Positions 17,348 through 27,030 of a DNA stretch of 64,000 bases are shown in pieces. A program made the position numbers and the translations under genes. The notes under the pieces were generated by a model, which had not been told where the DNA came from, searched no databases, and saw only the letters and a list, made by a program, of their open reading frames with translations. Origin of the DNA: an uncultured Mucilaginibacter sp. (GTDB lineage Bacteria > Bacteroidota > Bacteroidia > Sphingobacteriales > Sphingobacteriaceae); NCBI GenBank assembly GCA_903891475.1, contig CAITEP010000021.1, positions 62,001 through 126,000 of the forward strand. Direction: 5' to 3'. How positions within the stretch are numbered: the stretch's first letter is position 1; the number at the start of each line of letters is the position of its first letter.

Positions 17348-18263
17348 TACCTTCTTTATTCAGCCAATTCTCAAAATCAATCATCGGTTGCTCCGCATTC
17401 AACCAAACAATTTCGGCATCCTTCCTAAACCAGGTGAGTTGCCTTTTTGCAAAACGGCGGGTATTTTGTTTGATGAGTGAGATTGCTTCTTCAAGCGTTT
17501 GCTTTCCTGCTAAAAAATCAAAAAGTTCGGTATAGCCTACTGTATTTAAGGGGTTTAAATGTTGGTAGGGTAAAAATTGTTTTACCTCCTCCAACAAGCC
17601 CTCTGCCATCATGTTATCTACCCGTTGGTTTATGCGTTGGTATAGTTGTTCTCGTGGCAGGTTTAGCCCTAATTTAATGATATTGAACGGTCGCGCCTTC
17701 GCGTTTGCCTTGCGGAAACTGGAATAAGGGATGCCTGTGCTTTCAATTACCTCCAAAGCTCTGATCACCCGCTGCGGGTTATTGCTATCCACGGTATTAA
17801 AATAGCTTGGGTCTGCCTGCTTAAGTCTTTCCTGCAGCGGTGCTAGTCCATTAGCTGCATACTCTTCATTAAGTTTATTTCTGATAGCTGGCGCTATGTC
17901 CGGAAATTCATCAAAACCTTCGCAAACCGCTTTGATAAACAAGCCGGAGCCGCCAACCAAAACAACCAAATTATACTGAGCAAAAAGTTGATTTAAGAGA
18001 TGTAAGGCCTCCTTTTCGTAATCGCCAGCGGTAAAAGTATCAACAATGGAGTGGGAGTTTATAAAATGGTGTTTGGCCTCGCTTAATTCGGCTAGGCTTG
18101 GCTTAGCTGTACCAATCGCCATTTCGCGGTAAAACTGCCTCGAATCGGCAGATACAATTTCGGTATGGTAACGCTTGGCAAGTTCAATAGCAAAGGCTGT
18201 TTTGCCGATGGCGGTTGGCCCTGCAACTACGAGTAATGTTTTTGTGTGTAGGCCAATATCCAT
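17334..18263 (-). CDS. miaA: tRNA dimethylallyltransferase
   Basis: MiaA, 309 residues, transfers dimethylallyl from DMAPP to A37 of tRNAs reading UNN codons. The P-loop AGPTAIGKTAFAIELA is at about 15-30, followed by SADSRQFYREMAIGTAKPS, the family's DxxQ-type region, then GGSGLFIKAVCEG and the C-terminal QNTRRFAKRQLTWFRKD that contacts tRNA. Length is normal. The upstream gene on the same strand is 22 bases away. Confidence 0.96.
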   Translation of the reverse strand: MDIGLHTKTLLVVAGPTAIGKTAFAIELAKRYHTEIVSADSRQFYREMAIGTAKPSLAELSEAKHHFINSHSIVDTFTAGDYEKEALHLLNQLFAQYNLVVLVGGSGLFIKAVCEGFDEFPDIAPAIRNKLNEEYAANGLAPLQERLKQADPSYFNTVDSNNPQRVIRALEVIESTGIPYSSFRKANAKARPFNIIKLGLNLPREQLYQRINQRVDNMMAEGLLEEVKQFLPYQHLNPLNTVGYTELFDFLAGKQTLEEAISLIKQNTRRFAKRQLTWFRKDAEIVWLNAEQPMIDFENWLNKEGIKIV

Positions 18264-18285
18264 TAAATGCCCGATTTAATGAATG

Positions 18286-18939
18286 CTAATAGTCATCATC
18301 GTTTGAAAGGTGGTCGTCCATGCCATATTCCTCTTCCTCGTCATCAAAACCACCACCAAATTCATCGTCTTCATCCTCCGGGTCGGCTTTTTTTATGGGG
18401 GTATCGTCTACTAAGGAATCACTTACGTCCGATAAATCCTCGGTATCTTCCTCATTCAAGGCCATTTCATTCAAAAAGTCAAAATCATCATTTTCGGTTG
18501 CAGTGGAAGGAGCCACCACCACATTGATGAATTGCTTAGGCGCGTCCCCAACCGACTTGATTACAGCCGGATAAGTAACCCCCTTGGCCTCATCCAATAT
18601 GATGTTCAACAACTCAACATGGAAATCAAACGGCCTATCGAAGTTAAAGGTGTAATAAAACTTTTGATGCGGGTCGTCAATATATTTGGATAATTTAACA
18701 TTGGTCATTAAGGCAATGCCACGGTCAATTCGTTTTTGGTTTGGCAGATAGGTAATTTCTTCGCCCTTTATCCATTGGTCGTTACTGATATAAAACGACG
18801 AAGGGAACTCCGGGTTATAACCTGTTGATTTATGTATCGCGTAGTGTAGGTCTTCAAAAGTTTGGTTTGATTTTATGTCTATCACCCTGGTCACATCATC
18901 ATAATCCTCAAAAGAAACCCGAAATCTGTATACTGCCAT
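18286..18939 (-). CDS. pRiA4b ORF-3-like (IS1096 TnpR-type) domain protein
   Basis: A 217-residue protein whose first 120 residues (MAVYRFRVSFEDYDDVTRVI, FEDLHYAIHKSTGYNPEFPSSFYI) match the plasmid pRiA4b ORF-3-like family, also named after an IS1096 passenger. The last 70 residues are extremely acidic (Asp/Glu runs such as DEDDEFGGGFDDEEEE). In Bacteroidota this protein is a stable chromosomal gene near miaA and not a sign of a transposon. Molecular function is unknown. A -7 box lies 16 bases upstream. Confidence 0.82.
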   Translation of the reverse strand: MAVYRFRVSFEDYDDVTRVIDIKSNQTFEDLHYAIHKSTGYNPEFPSSFYISNDQWIKGEEITYLPNQKRIDRGIALMTNVKLSKYIDDPHQKFYYTFNFDRPFDFHVELLNIILDEAKGVTYPAVIKSVGDAPKQFINVVVAPSTATENDDFDFLNEMALNEEDTEDLSDVSDSLVDDTPIKKADPEDEDDEFGGGFDDEEEEYGMDDHLSNDDDY

Positions 18940-18955
18940 TTTTTATTTATTTATG

Positions 18956-18963
18956 CAAAAATA
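18956..18963 (-). promoter_or_regulatory. Probable -7 box for the pRiA4b ORF-3-like gene and miaA
   Basis: Minus-strand TATTTTTG is an exact TAnnTTTG match, ending 16 bases before the ATG at 18939. The gap of 22 bases to miaA suggests that one transcript covers both genes. No -33 box was found. Confidence 0.45.
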
Positions 18964-19056
18964 AGAATGTTTTAATTTATTTAAATGCCTACTTGGATTA
19001 AATCAACTTGAATTTTATGATAATTGTTGATAAATAAAGGTATTAGTCATTTATAA

Positions 19057-20466
19057 TCAGTTGGTTGCGACAGTATTCAAGCCCAATTCTTTCCCCTTTA
19101 ATATCGCGAAATTTAAGGCTTCCTCTCTCAAATTTGGTATCTCACCCTCCAAAATAGCTTCCCTTATCTGGTTTTTAATAATGCCTACTTCACGACCTTC
19201 TTTTAGGCCAAAAAGCTGCATAATATCATTCCCGGTAACAGGCGGTTGCCAGTTGCGTATGCTATCGCGCTCCTCCACATCCTTCAGCTTTTGCTGCACC
19301 AATTCAAAGTTTTGACGGTATTTTTTTACCTTGTATTCGTTTTTGGTGGTGATGTCGGCATTGCAAAGCAACATCAGGCTCTCTATATCATCGCCTGCAT
19401 CAAAAAGTAACCTTCGCACCGCCGAATCGGTTACTATAGACTGCGCCAATACGATGGGTCTTAAATGCAATTGCACCATTTTTTGCACAAACTTCATTTT
19501 TTCGTTGAGCGGAAGTTTTAGCTGCGCGAATATTTTAGGCACCATACGCGCGCCCTTATCCTCGTGCCCGTGGAAGGTCCAGCCGTGGTTGGGTTCAAAC
19601 CTTTTGGTATCGGGTTTGGCTATATCATGCAATATGGCCGCCCAACGCAACCAAAGGTCGTTTGTAGTATGGCAAATATTATCCAGTACCTGCAGGGTAT
19701 GATAAAAATTATCCTTGTGTCCTTTGCCATCAATCATTTCCACCCCATACAGCTTAGCCATTTGCGGGAAAATGAGGTGCAGCAAACCCGTATCAAATAA
19801 ATGGTTAAAACCAATGGATGGCACGGGCGACAGGATAATTTTATTCAACTCATCAATTACCCGCTCTTTAGATACAATGTCAATCCGCTGTTTGTTGTTT
19901 TTGATGGCCTCGAGGGCAACCGCGTCAGTCTTAAAATTAAGTTGTGAGGCAAACCTAATGGCGCGCATCATCCGCAGTGGGTCGTCCGAAAAAGTCTCAA
20001 TCGGGTTAAGCGGGGTTTTAATCAGCTTGTTTTCCAAATCCGTCATCCCATTAAATGGGTCAATCAATTCCCCATAACTTGCCGGATGTAAGGAGATGGC
20101 AAGGGCGTTGATGGTAAAATCCCTTCGTTTTTGGTCATCCTCCAAAGTGCCATCCTCTACAATGGGCTTGCGCGAATCTAAGCGGTACGATTCTTTCCGG
20201 GCTCCTACAAACTCCACCTCTAAATCATGGTATTTAAGTGAGGCGGTGCCAAAGTTTTTATAAACGGTTACTTTAACTTTTAACTTTTTAGCCACCGTTT
20301 CAGCAAATTGAATGCCATTGCCGATAATTACAATATCAATATCCTTTGAGGGGCGATTTAAAAAAATATCGCGCACAAAACCACCTATGGCATAAGCCTG
20401 CACGTCCATTTCGGCTGCTATTTGCGAAATGATAGAAAATATGCGGTGCTGTAGGTGTTCTTTCAT
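19057..20466 (-). CDS. cca: CCA-adding tRNA nucleotidyltransferase with HD domain
   Basis: A 469-residue class II nucleotidyltransferase. The catalytic head has GGFVRDIFLNRPSKDIDIVI (residues about 22-43) with the paired aspartates, then RRDFTINALAISL and the RNA-binding DPLRMMRAIRFASQL helix. From about 245 an HD phosphohydrolase domain follows (WAAILHDIAKPDT, FHGHEDKGA). It adds or repairs the 3' CCA of tRNA; with the HD part it could also remove 2',3'-cyclic phosphate, as in E. coli. A split into A-adding or CC-adding activity cannot be judged from sequence by eye. Confidence 0.93.
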   Translation of the reverse strand: MKEHLQHRIFSIISQIAAEMDVQAYAIGGFVRDIFLNRPSKDIDIVIIGNGIQFAETVAKKLKVKVTVYKNFGTASLKYHDLEVEFVGARKESYRLDSRKPIVEDGTLEDDQKRRDFTINALAISLHPASYGELIDPFNGMTDLENKLIKTPLNPIETFSDDPLRMMRAIRFASQLNFKTDAVALEAIKNNKQRIDIVSKERVIDELNKIILSPVPSIGFNHLFDTGLLHLIFPQMAKLYGVEMIDGKGHKDNFYHTLQVLDNICHTTNDLWLRWAAILHDIAKPDTKRFEPNHGWTFHGHEDKGARMVPKIFAQLKLPLNEKMKFVQKMVQLHLRPIVLAQSIVTDSAVRRLLFDAGDDIESLMLLCNADITTKNEYKVKKYRQNFELVQQKLKDVEERDSIRNWQPPVTGNDIMQLFGLKEGREVGIIKNQIREAILEGEIPNLREEALNFAILKGKELGLNTVATN

Positions 20467-20534
20467 TGATTATGCCCCTAAATTATACTGTATTTAAGGT
20501 TGTTTGAATAAATGCTAAAAATAATGAGCTGTGA

Positions 20535-21101
20535 CTATCTGCGTATAAACTGAAATTTACCATCGGGCTCTAAGCGCATAATGGTTGATGGATTTTTTAT
20601 TTCCATATCCTGCTGTTCAAGGTCGACCACATAATCCACCCCGTTAATAATCTCATCATTCACCTGCGCGAAATATTGCGGCGAGGCCTTACCACTTATA
20701 TTGGCAGATGTAGAAACCAATGGCTTACGCAAACGCTGGATAAGCTGCTCGCAAAATGGATGTTTTACCACCCTAATGCCAATGCTACCATCCTTGTTAA
20801 TAATAGCAGGCGAAAGGTTTTTGGCACCCGGCATTACCAGGGTTAAGGGGTTTTCGGCGTAGGCTATCAAATCATAAGCCAAGGGGTTTACATCGCTTAT
20901 ATAGCTTTCCAACTTGTTTTCGGTATCAATCAAAACAATCATGCTTTTGGCTTCATCACGTTGCTTTAACTTGAAAATTCTTTTGATTGCCTCGGTATTG
21001 GTGGCATCGCAGCCTATACCCCAAATGGTATCGGTTGGGTAAAGTATAATGCCGCCTTCGGTTATTATCTTTAAAGCTTTTGCAACTTCGTCCTTAATCA
21101 T
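20535..21101 (-). CDS. tsaC: L-threonylcarbamoyladenylate synthase
   Basis: A YrdC/Sua5-fold enzyme of 188 residues that makes threonylcarbamoyl-AMP from threonine, bicarbonate and ATP, for t6A37 of tRNA. Key motifs are GGIILYPTDTIWGIGCDATN near the N-terminus, KRIFKLKQRDEAKSMIVLI, and PLVSTSANISGKASP with the conserved Ser-Thr-Ser-Ala-Asn. It lacks the extra Sua5 domain. It overlaps the upstream GT9 gene by eight bases, but a minus-strand TATATTTG box ends only four bases before the ATG, so independent leaderless transcription is possible. Confidence 0.94.
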   Translation of the reverse strand: MIKDEVAKALKIITEGGIILYPTDTIWGIGCDATNTEAIKRIFKLKQRDEAKSMIVLIDTENKLESYISDVNPLAYDLIAYAENPLTLVMPGAKNLSPAIINKDGSIGIRVVKHPFCEQLIQRLRKPLVSTSANISGKASPQYFAQVNDEIINGVDYVVDLEQQDMEIKNPSTIMRLEPDGKFQFIRR

Positions 21102-22083
21102 GCTGCAAATATAAGCCCATCGCGCTTATTATCTGCAATTCCGATAACATCTCCATGCATTTTGGCTTATCATACAGTTTACAAGTGTTTTTTACACAAG
21201 GTTCGCAGTTTAATTGACCGTAGCGAAATACCGTAAGGTTTTGTTTATTAAAAGGTGCCGTGTTCAGCTCATTGCCTGCCCCAAATAAAACAATGACAGG
21301 CAAGCCAAGGGCATTTGCCAAATGCGCAGGACCAGAATCGGTACTTAACATTAAAGTACTATCCGACATTAAATGGCATAAATTAAGCAAGTTGGTTTTA
21401 CCTGCCAAGTTTTCAAAATTAGGGTTGGGGTTTGCCATGCTTATAATTTGCGCTATAAAATCAGCCTCTTTAGGCGCGCCAATAAAACTAAATGTTTGGG
21501 TAGGAAACGCCGCGGTACAGGCATTCAATATGGCAACCGCTTTTTCAGCAGGCATCCTGCGTGAGGAAGCTTCGGAATTAAAATTGAGGAGGATTTTTTT
21601 GTTTGGTTGGGAGGTCTGCTTTTCAATTTTTAGCCTAACCTCCTTATTGATAGCTTTTTTATGGTTGAATTGCTCCAATAGGTAAAGATATTCCTCCACC
21701 CGGTGCAGGTTTTTTGGCTTTTTATAAGTTTTTGTTAGAAAAATCAGACTGCCTTCTTTTTTAAACCCGATGCTCTTTTTTGCACCAACCCCCAGAGCCA
21801 TCAAACTGGATGATATGGAATGAGGCAGGTTAAACATGAAATCATATTTTTCGGCCTTAAGTGTTTTCCCGAATTGATAGGCGCCGTTTATTCCTTTAAA
21901 GCTTTGCTTATCAAAGGGGTAACATTTGTTGATGTTTGGGATAAGTTCCGCAATGGCAATCAACTCTTTTTTTACAATGACATCAATAATACAATCGGGA
22001 TAATATTGCGGTAAGGCATTGATAAAGGCGGAGGCCATTACCACATCGCCCAGCCAATTGGGTAACCTTACTAATATTTTCAT
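21094..22083 (-). CDS. Glycosyltransferase family 9 (heptosyltransferase-like)
   Basis: A 329-residue GT9 enzyme, probably adding a heptose or related sugar to lipopolysaccharide core on the inner-membrane cytoplasmic face. The N-terminal RLPNWLGDVVMASAFINALP is the acceptor-domain start of WaaF-like proteins, and the donor site appears as STDSGPAHLANALGLPVIVLFG near residue 250. A Cys-rich end (CEPCVKNTCKLYDKPKC) is common in this group. Length is typical. Its stop overlaps tsaC, so the two may be co-transcribed. Confidence 0.9.
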   Translation of the reverse strand: MKILVRLPNWLGDVVMASAFINALPQYYPDCIIDVIVKKELIAIAELIPNINKCYPFDKQSFKGINGAYQFGKTLKAEKYDFMFNLPHSISSSLMALGVGAKKSIGFKKEGSLIFLTKTYKKPKNLHRVEEYLYLLEQFNHKKAINKEVRLKIEKQTSQPNKKILLNFNSEASSRRMPAEKAVAILNACTAAFPTQTFSFIGAPKEADFIAQIISMANPNPNFENLAGKTNLLNLCHLMSDSTLMLSTDSGPAHLANALGLPVIVLFGAGNELNTAPFNKQNLTVFRYGQLNCEPCVKNTCKLYDKPKCMEMLSELQIISAMGLYLQHD

Positions 22084-22132
22084 GCGGTGTTTGGGGGGAG
22101 ATTTTAATAAGGATTTGCAAACAAATGTATGT

Positions 22133-22170
22133 ATGGCTAAATGAAAATGCCAAGCTTTTCATTTAGCCAT
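22133..22170 (-). terminator. Strong hairpin after dapD
   Basis: A perfect 15-bp inverted repeat (22133-22147 with 22156-22170) around an eight-base loop. It starts 10 bases after the dapD stop on the minus strand. It has no long T tract after the stem, so it may act as a weak terminator or an mRNA-stabilising 3' end. Confidence 0.6.
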
Positions 22171-22179
22171 AAGTTGGAC

Positions 22180-22995
22180 CTATACAGCCACGTTGTTTTC
22201 CCTTAAAGCATCGTTGAGGGAAGTTTTTTTATCGGTCGATTCTTTACGTCTGCCAATAATCAAGGCACAAGGCACCTGATAATCACCAGCCGGGAATTTT
22301 TTGGTATATGAACCAGGTATCACCACCGAGCGTGCCGGAACTATGCCCTTGTATTCAACAGGTTCATCTTTGGTCACATCAATTATTTTGGTAGACGCGG
22401 TTAAAACCACATTTGCACCTAGAACCACTTCCGATTCCAGATGTACACCCTCAACCACAATGGCACGGGAGCCTATAAAGCAATTATCCTCAATAATAAC
22501 CGGCGAAGCCTGTACAGGTTCCAACACGCCACCGATGCCCACACCACCACTCAGGTGCACATGCTTGCCAATTTGCGCGCATGAGCCTACGGTGGCCCAG
22601 GTATCAACCATGGTACCTTCATCAACAAAAGCGCCTATGTTTACATACGACGGCATCATGATGACCCCTTTGGCCAAATACGCGCCATAACGGGCTATGG
22701 CATGTGGTACCACCCTAACGCCGGTTTTTTTATAGTCGGTTTTCAGTTTCATTTTATCATGAAAAACAAAGGGTCCAACCACAATTTCCTGCATTTGCCT
22801 GATAGGGAAATATAAAATCACAGCTTTTTTTATCCATTCATACGTGTGCCAAATGCCACCAACAGGCTCGGCTACTCGTAAAGTTCCTTTATCTAATTTT
22901 TCAATAACGGTTTCAATAGCGGTAATGTATTCATTATATTGCAACAGTGTCCTGTCCTCCCAGGCATTTTCAATAAGTTTTTTTAGTTCGAGCAT
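22180..22995 (-). CDS. dapD: Tetrahydrodipicolinate N-succinyltransferase
   Basis: DapD, 271 residues, succinylates tetrahydrodipicolinate in the lysine/diaminopimelate pathway. After a helical N-terminus (LIENAWEDRTLLQ), the left-handed beta-helix is visible as hexapeptides: AYLAKGVIMMPSYVNIGAFV, EGTMVDTWATVGSCAQIG, HLSGGVGIGGVLEPVQA and CFIGSRAIVVEGV. GTMVDTWATVGSCA and GGVGIGGV are specific for DapD against other hexapeptide transferases. It ends in a strong hairpin. Confidence 0.96.
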   Translation of the reverse strand: MLELKKLIENAWEDRTLLQYNEYITAIETVIEKLDKGTLRVAEPVGGIWHTYEWIKKAVILYFPIRQMQEIVVGPFVFHDKMKLKTDYKKTGVRVVPHAIARYGAYLAKGVIMMPSYVNIGAFVDEGTMVDTWATVGSCAQIGKHVHLSGGVGIGGVLEPVQASPVIIEDNCFIGSRAIVVEGVHLESEVVLGANVVLTASTKIIDVTKDEPVEYKGIVPARSVVIPGSYTKKFPAGDYQVPCALIIGRRKESTDKKTSLNDALRENNVAV

Positions 22996-23095
22996 GCTTA
23001 ATAATTTTCAACAAATAAAAGCAAAATATAGGAATTTGTTAAATGGGAAATGTGCTTCTTATTAATGGTTACCAATTAAAACACTCCTACTAATA

Positions 23096-23127
23096 TTTGC
23101 CATACTAGTTAAATAGCCATATTTTTG
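23096..23127 (+). promoter_or_regulatory. Full Bacteroidota promoter for the S4-domain gene
   Basis: TTTG at 23096-23099 and TATTTTTG at 23120-23127 are 20 bases apart, matching the TTTG/TAnnTTTG promoter. The expected start of transcription falls about 23132-23134, at or just before the ATG at 23136, so this message is probably leaderless or nearly so. It also rules against the TTG at 23130 as start. Confidence 0.6.
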
Positions 23128-23135
23128 ATTTGATT

Positions 23136-23549
23136 ATGGCTGAGAAAGAAAAATTAAGGATTGATAAATACCTATGGGCAATCCGGATGTTTAAAACCCG
23201 CACACTTGCTTCGGATGCGTGTAAGGCGGGCAGGGTAAAGCTGGAAGGGCAAAACATCAAACCATCGCATGAGGTACGGGTTGGCGAAAATTACCAGGTA
23301 TCAAAAGGGATTGAGCGTAAAGTAATTATAGTAACCGCCTTACTCGAAAACAGGGTAGATGCCAAAACAGCCATCAACTTTTATCAAGATATTACCCCCG
23401 TTGAGCAGACACAGGCCTTTAAATCAATGTTCCATGCCCCGATTTTAAAACGAGATAGGGGAACAGGCCGACCAACCAAAAAAGACCGCCGTGAGATTGA
23501 TGATTTGAAGGATGACTTTTTTATAAAGGTGGATGAGGAGAAAAAGTAG
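23136..23549 (+). CDS. S4-domain RNA-binding protein (Hsp15-like)
   Basis: A 137-residue protein with an N-terminal S4 RNA-binding domain (LRIDKYLWAIRMFKTRTLAS, GRVKLEGQNIKPSHEVRVG, residues about 5-60) and a basic tail (ILKRDRGTGRPTKKDRREI). Hsp15 of E. coli binds stalled 50S subunits carrying peptidyl-tRNA, and this protein likely has a similar ribosome role. The frame extends back to a TTG at 23130, but the promoter geometry favours ATG at 23136. It converges on guaD with seven bases between stops. Confidence 0.9.
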   Translation: MAEKEKLRIDKYLWAIRMFKTRTLASDACKAGRVKLEGQNIKPSHEVRVGENYQVSKGIERKVIIVTALLENRVDAKTAINFYQDITPVEQTQAFKSMFHAPILKRDRGTGRPTKKDRREIDDLKDDFFIKVDEEKK

Positions 23550-23556
23550 AGAAGCT

Positions 23557-24024
23557 TCAATAAATCCTTTTCAATTCCGAACTATGCCAACTTTTAAACG
23601 CTTTTTGTGCTTCATCCCTTAGTAATTGTTCGCATGGTATTTTACGATTTTGCATGTCGCAATTCATTTCTTCGTAGATAAAATAATCGTCGAAGCCAAT
23701 TTCGGCGGCGTCGGCTTTGGTATTGGCATAATATATTTTATCAATCCGGGCCCAGTAAATAGCGCCCAGGCACATGGGGCAAGGCTCGCAACTGGTATAA
23801 ATTTCGCAACCCGATAAATTGAAGGTGCCCAGCTTTTGGCATGCCAGCCGGATAGCCGAAATTTCAGCATGTGCGGTTGGATCGTTCTCGGGTATTACTT
23901 TATTGGCACAGCCAGCAACAAGCACCCCATCCTTAACTATTACAGCACCAAAAGGGCCCCCTAAACCATTGGTAATATTATATTCGGCATATTCAATTGC
24001 CAGTTTCATAAAATCTTGATTCAT
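23557..24024 (-). CDS. guaD: Guanine deaminase (CDA-fold)
   Basis: A zinc hydrolase of the cytidine deaminase fold that converts guanine to xanthine. Zinc and catalytic residues appear in PTAHAEISAIR and SCEPCPMCLGAIYWARIDKIYY; the AEIGFDDYFIYEE segment matches the bacterial GuaD C-terminus rather than TadA. The frame is open to a TTG at 24072, but a terminator hairpin for the upstream gene lies at 24056-24085, so ATG at 24024 (MNQDFMKLA, 155 residues) or 24030 is the true start. Confidence 0.9.
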   Translation of the reverse strand: MNQDFMKLAIEYAEYNITNGLGGPFGAVIVKDGVLVAGCANKVIPENDPTAHAEISAIRLACQKLGTFNLSGCEIYTSCEPCPMCLGAIYWARIDKIYYANTKADAAEIGFDDYFIYEEMNCDMQNRKIPCEQLLRDEAQKAFKSWHSSELKRIY

Positions 24025-24055
24025 ACCCATCCGCTTGTTCCAAATGTAGGTAAAC

Positions 24056-24085
24056 AAAAAACCCCAAAGCAAATTTGGGGTTTTT
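24056..24085. terminator. Bidirectional terminator after the OmpH/Skp-like gene
   Basis: A 12-bp stem (AAAAACCCCAAA at 24057-24068 with its complement at 24074-24085) and five-base loop, with A and T runs on both outer sides so that it can end transcripts on either strand. It closes the minus-strand OmpH gene. Confidence 0.9.
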
Positions 24086-24122
24086 GTATTAAATTAAATT
24101 ACCAATAAATTGGTGTTTGTAA

Positions 24123-24719
24123 TTATTTTTTGTCTTTCGCGTAAGCGTCGTTCAAACGCTTTAATAATTCGGCAGTAATATCTAATGATTTATCGCCATA
24201 CATTACCACCGGATTAGCTCTTGAGTAGGTAAGTACTAATTTATAGCCTTTTTCTTTAGCAAGGCTCTTAACCTGATCTGATAATTTATCAAATACTTTT
24301 CCTGCTTCAGATGCTTGCATATTTTGAAACTCGGCAGAGGCGTTGTCAGACCGTGATTTCAAATCCTGCTGTTCGCGTTGTAGGCGTTGTTCGGTTGTTT
24401 GGCGCTGATCGGCAGATAATGTACTTGCGCTTTTCTGATAATCAGTAACTTCGCGCTGCCAAGCCTGACCGCGCGAAGCTAAATCACTTTGCGCTGATTT
24501 ACCTTTATCAGATAAAGATTTTTGAACATCTTTGGCATACTCATATTTGTTTAATATAGTATCTTGATTATAGTAAACATAAGGCTCTTTATTTTCAACC
24601 GCCGGGGTTGTTGTTGCAGCCGCCTTATCATCAGTTTTAGCGTTGTTACAGGCTGCCATGCTTCCTGCAAGTAATATTCCTAAAGTAATTTTTGTAAAAA
24701 TAGAAGCCGTAGTTTTCAT
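24123..24719 (-). CDS. OmpH/Skp-like periplasmic chaperone, lipoprotein
   Basis: A 198-residue lipoprotein from the ATG at 24719: the signal ends in LLAGSMAAC. Residues 55-195 form the Skp fold: a strand (YVYYNQDTILNKYEYAK), a long Gln/Arg/Lys/Glu coiled coil (about 75-150) and a return strand LAKEKGYKLVLTYSRANPV. Skp-type proteins hold unfolded outer-membrane proteins in the periplasm. The open frame extends to TTG 24788, but a -7 box lies there. The lipid anchor differs from E. coli Skp but is common in Bacteroidota. Confidence 0.9.
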   Translation of the reverse strand: MKTTASIFTKITLGILLAGSMAACNNAKTDDKAAATTTPAVENKEPYVYYNQDTILNKYEYAKDVQKSLSDKGKSAQSDLASRGQAWQREVTDYQKSASTLSADQRQTTEQRLQREQQDLKSRSDNASAEFQNMQASEAGKVFDKLSDQVKSLAKEKGYKLVLTYSRANPVVMYGDKSLDITAELLKRLNDAYAKDKK

Positions 24720-24785
24720 TTTATTGGGTTTTTCCTGTATAAGATATACAAATAATTGTTTTAATTGGATTGTAAAAAATTTTGA

Positions 24786-24793
24786 CAAATATA
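24786..24793 (-). promoter_or_regulatory. Probable -7 box of the OmpH/Skp-like gene
   Basis: Minus-strand TATATTTG, an exact TAnnTTTG match. Transcription would start near 24780, giving a leader of about 60 bases to the ATG at 24719. It excludes the upstream TTG start at 24788. Confidence 0.45.
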
Positions 24794-24884
24794 GGCTTTA
24801 GCAACTATAATCCTAATGTTTTGCACAGCAAGTTTGCCAAGCCCCTTATTTATCAACAATAGCGATATTTTGCCGCAAAATGCT

Positions 24885-24892
24885 TACTTTTG
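24885..24892 (+). promoter_or_regulatory. Probable -7 box of the gyrB promoter
   Basis: TACTTTTG, an exact TAnnTTTG match ending 22 bases before the gyrB ATG. A TTTTG lies upstream at 24868-24872 but with only 12 bases between, too close for a standard -33 box. Confidence 0.45.
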
Positions 24893-24908
24893 AAGGTTGT
24901 TGTTTTAA

Positions 24909-26873
<1,965 letters not shown>

Positions 26874-26895
26874 TAGATTTAGTTCACCAACATAT

Positions 26896-26929
26896 AAAAG
26901 TCCCTGAAATTGTTTTGGGGACTTTTTTT
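26896..26929 (+). terminator. Terminator of gyrB
   Basis: AAAAGTCCC at 26896-26904 pairs with GGGACTTTT at 26918-26926 across a 13-base loop and continues into more T. It lies 22 bases after the gyrB stop. Confidence 0.9.
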
Positions 26930-27030
26930 GTTTTGGATGAATCGCCTTTTCAAGTGCCAAGCTAAAAATATTAAACCAATTATTTTCAGCGTGCTTGTTT
27001 AGATAGACACGAGAATGAATTTAGATGATA

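Noticed and set aside
18286-18939. Sign of an IS1096 transposon
   Set aside because: The pRiA4b ORF-3-like protein is a stable chromosomal gene in Bacteroidota. No transposase or inverted repeats are seen.
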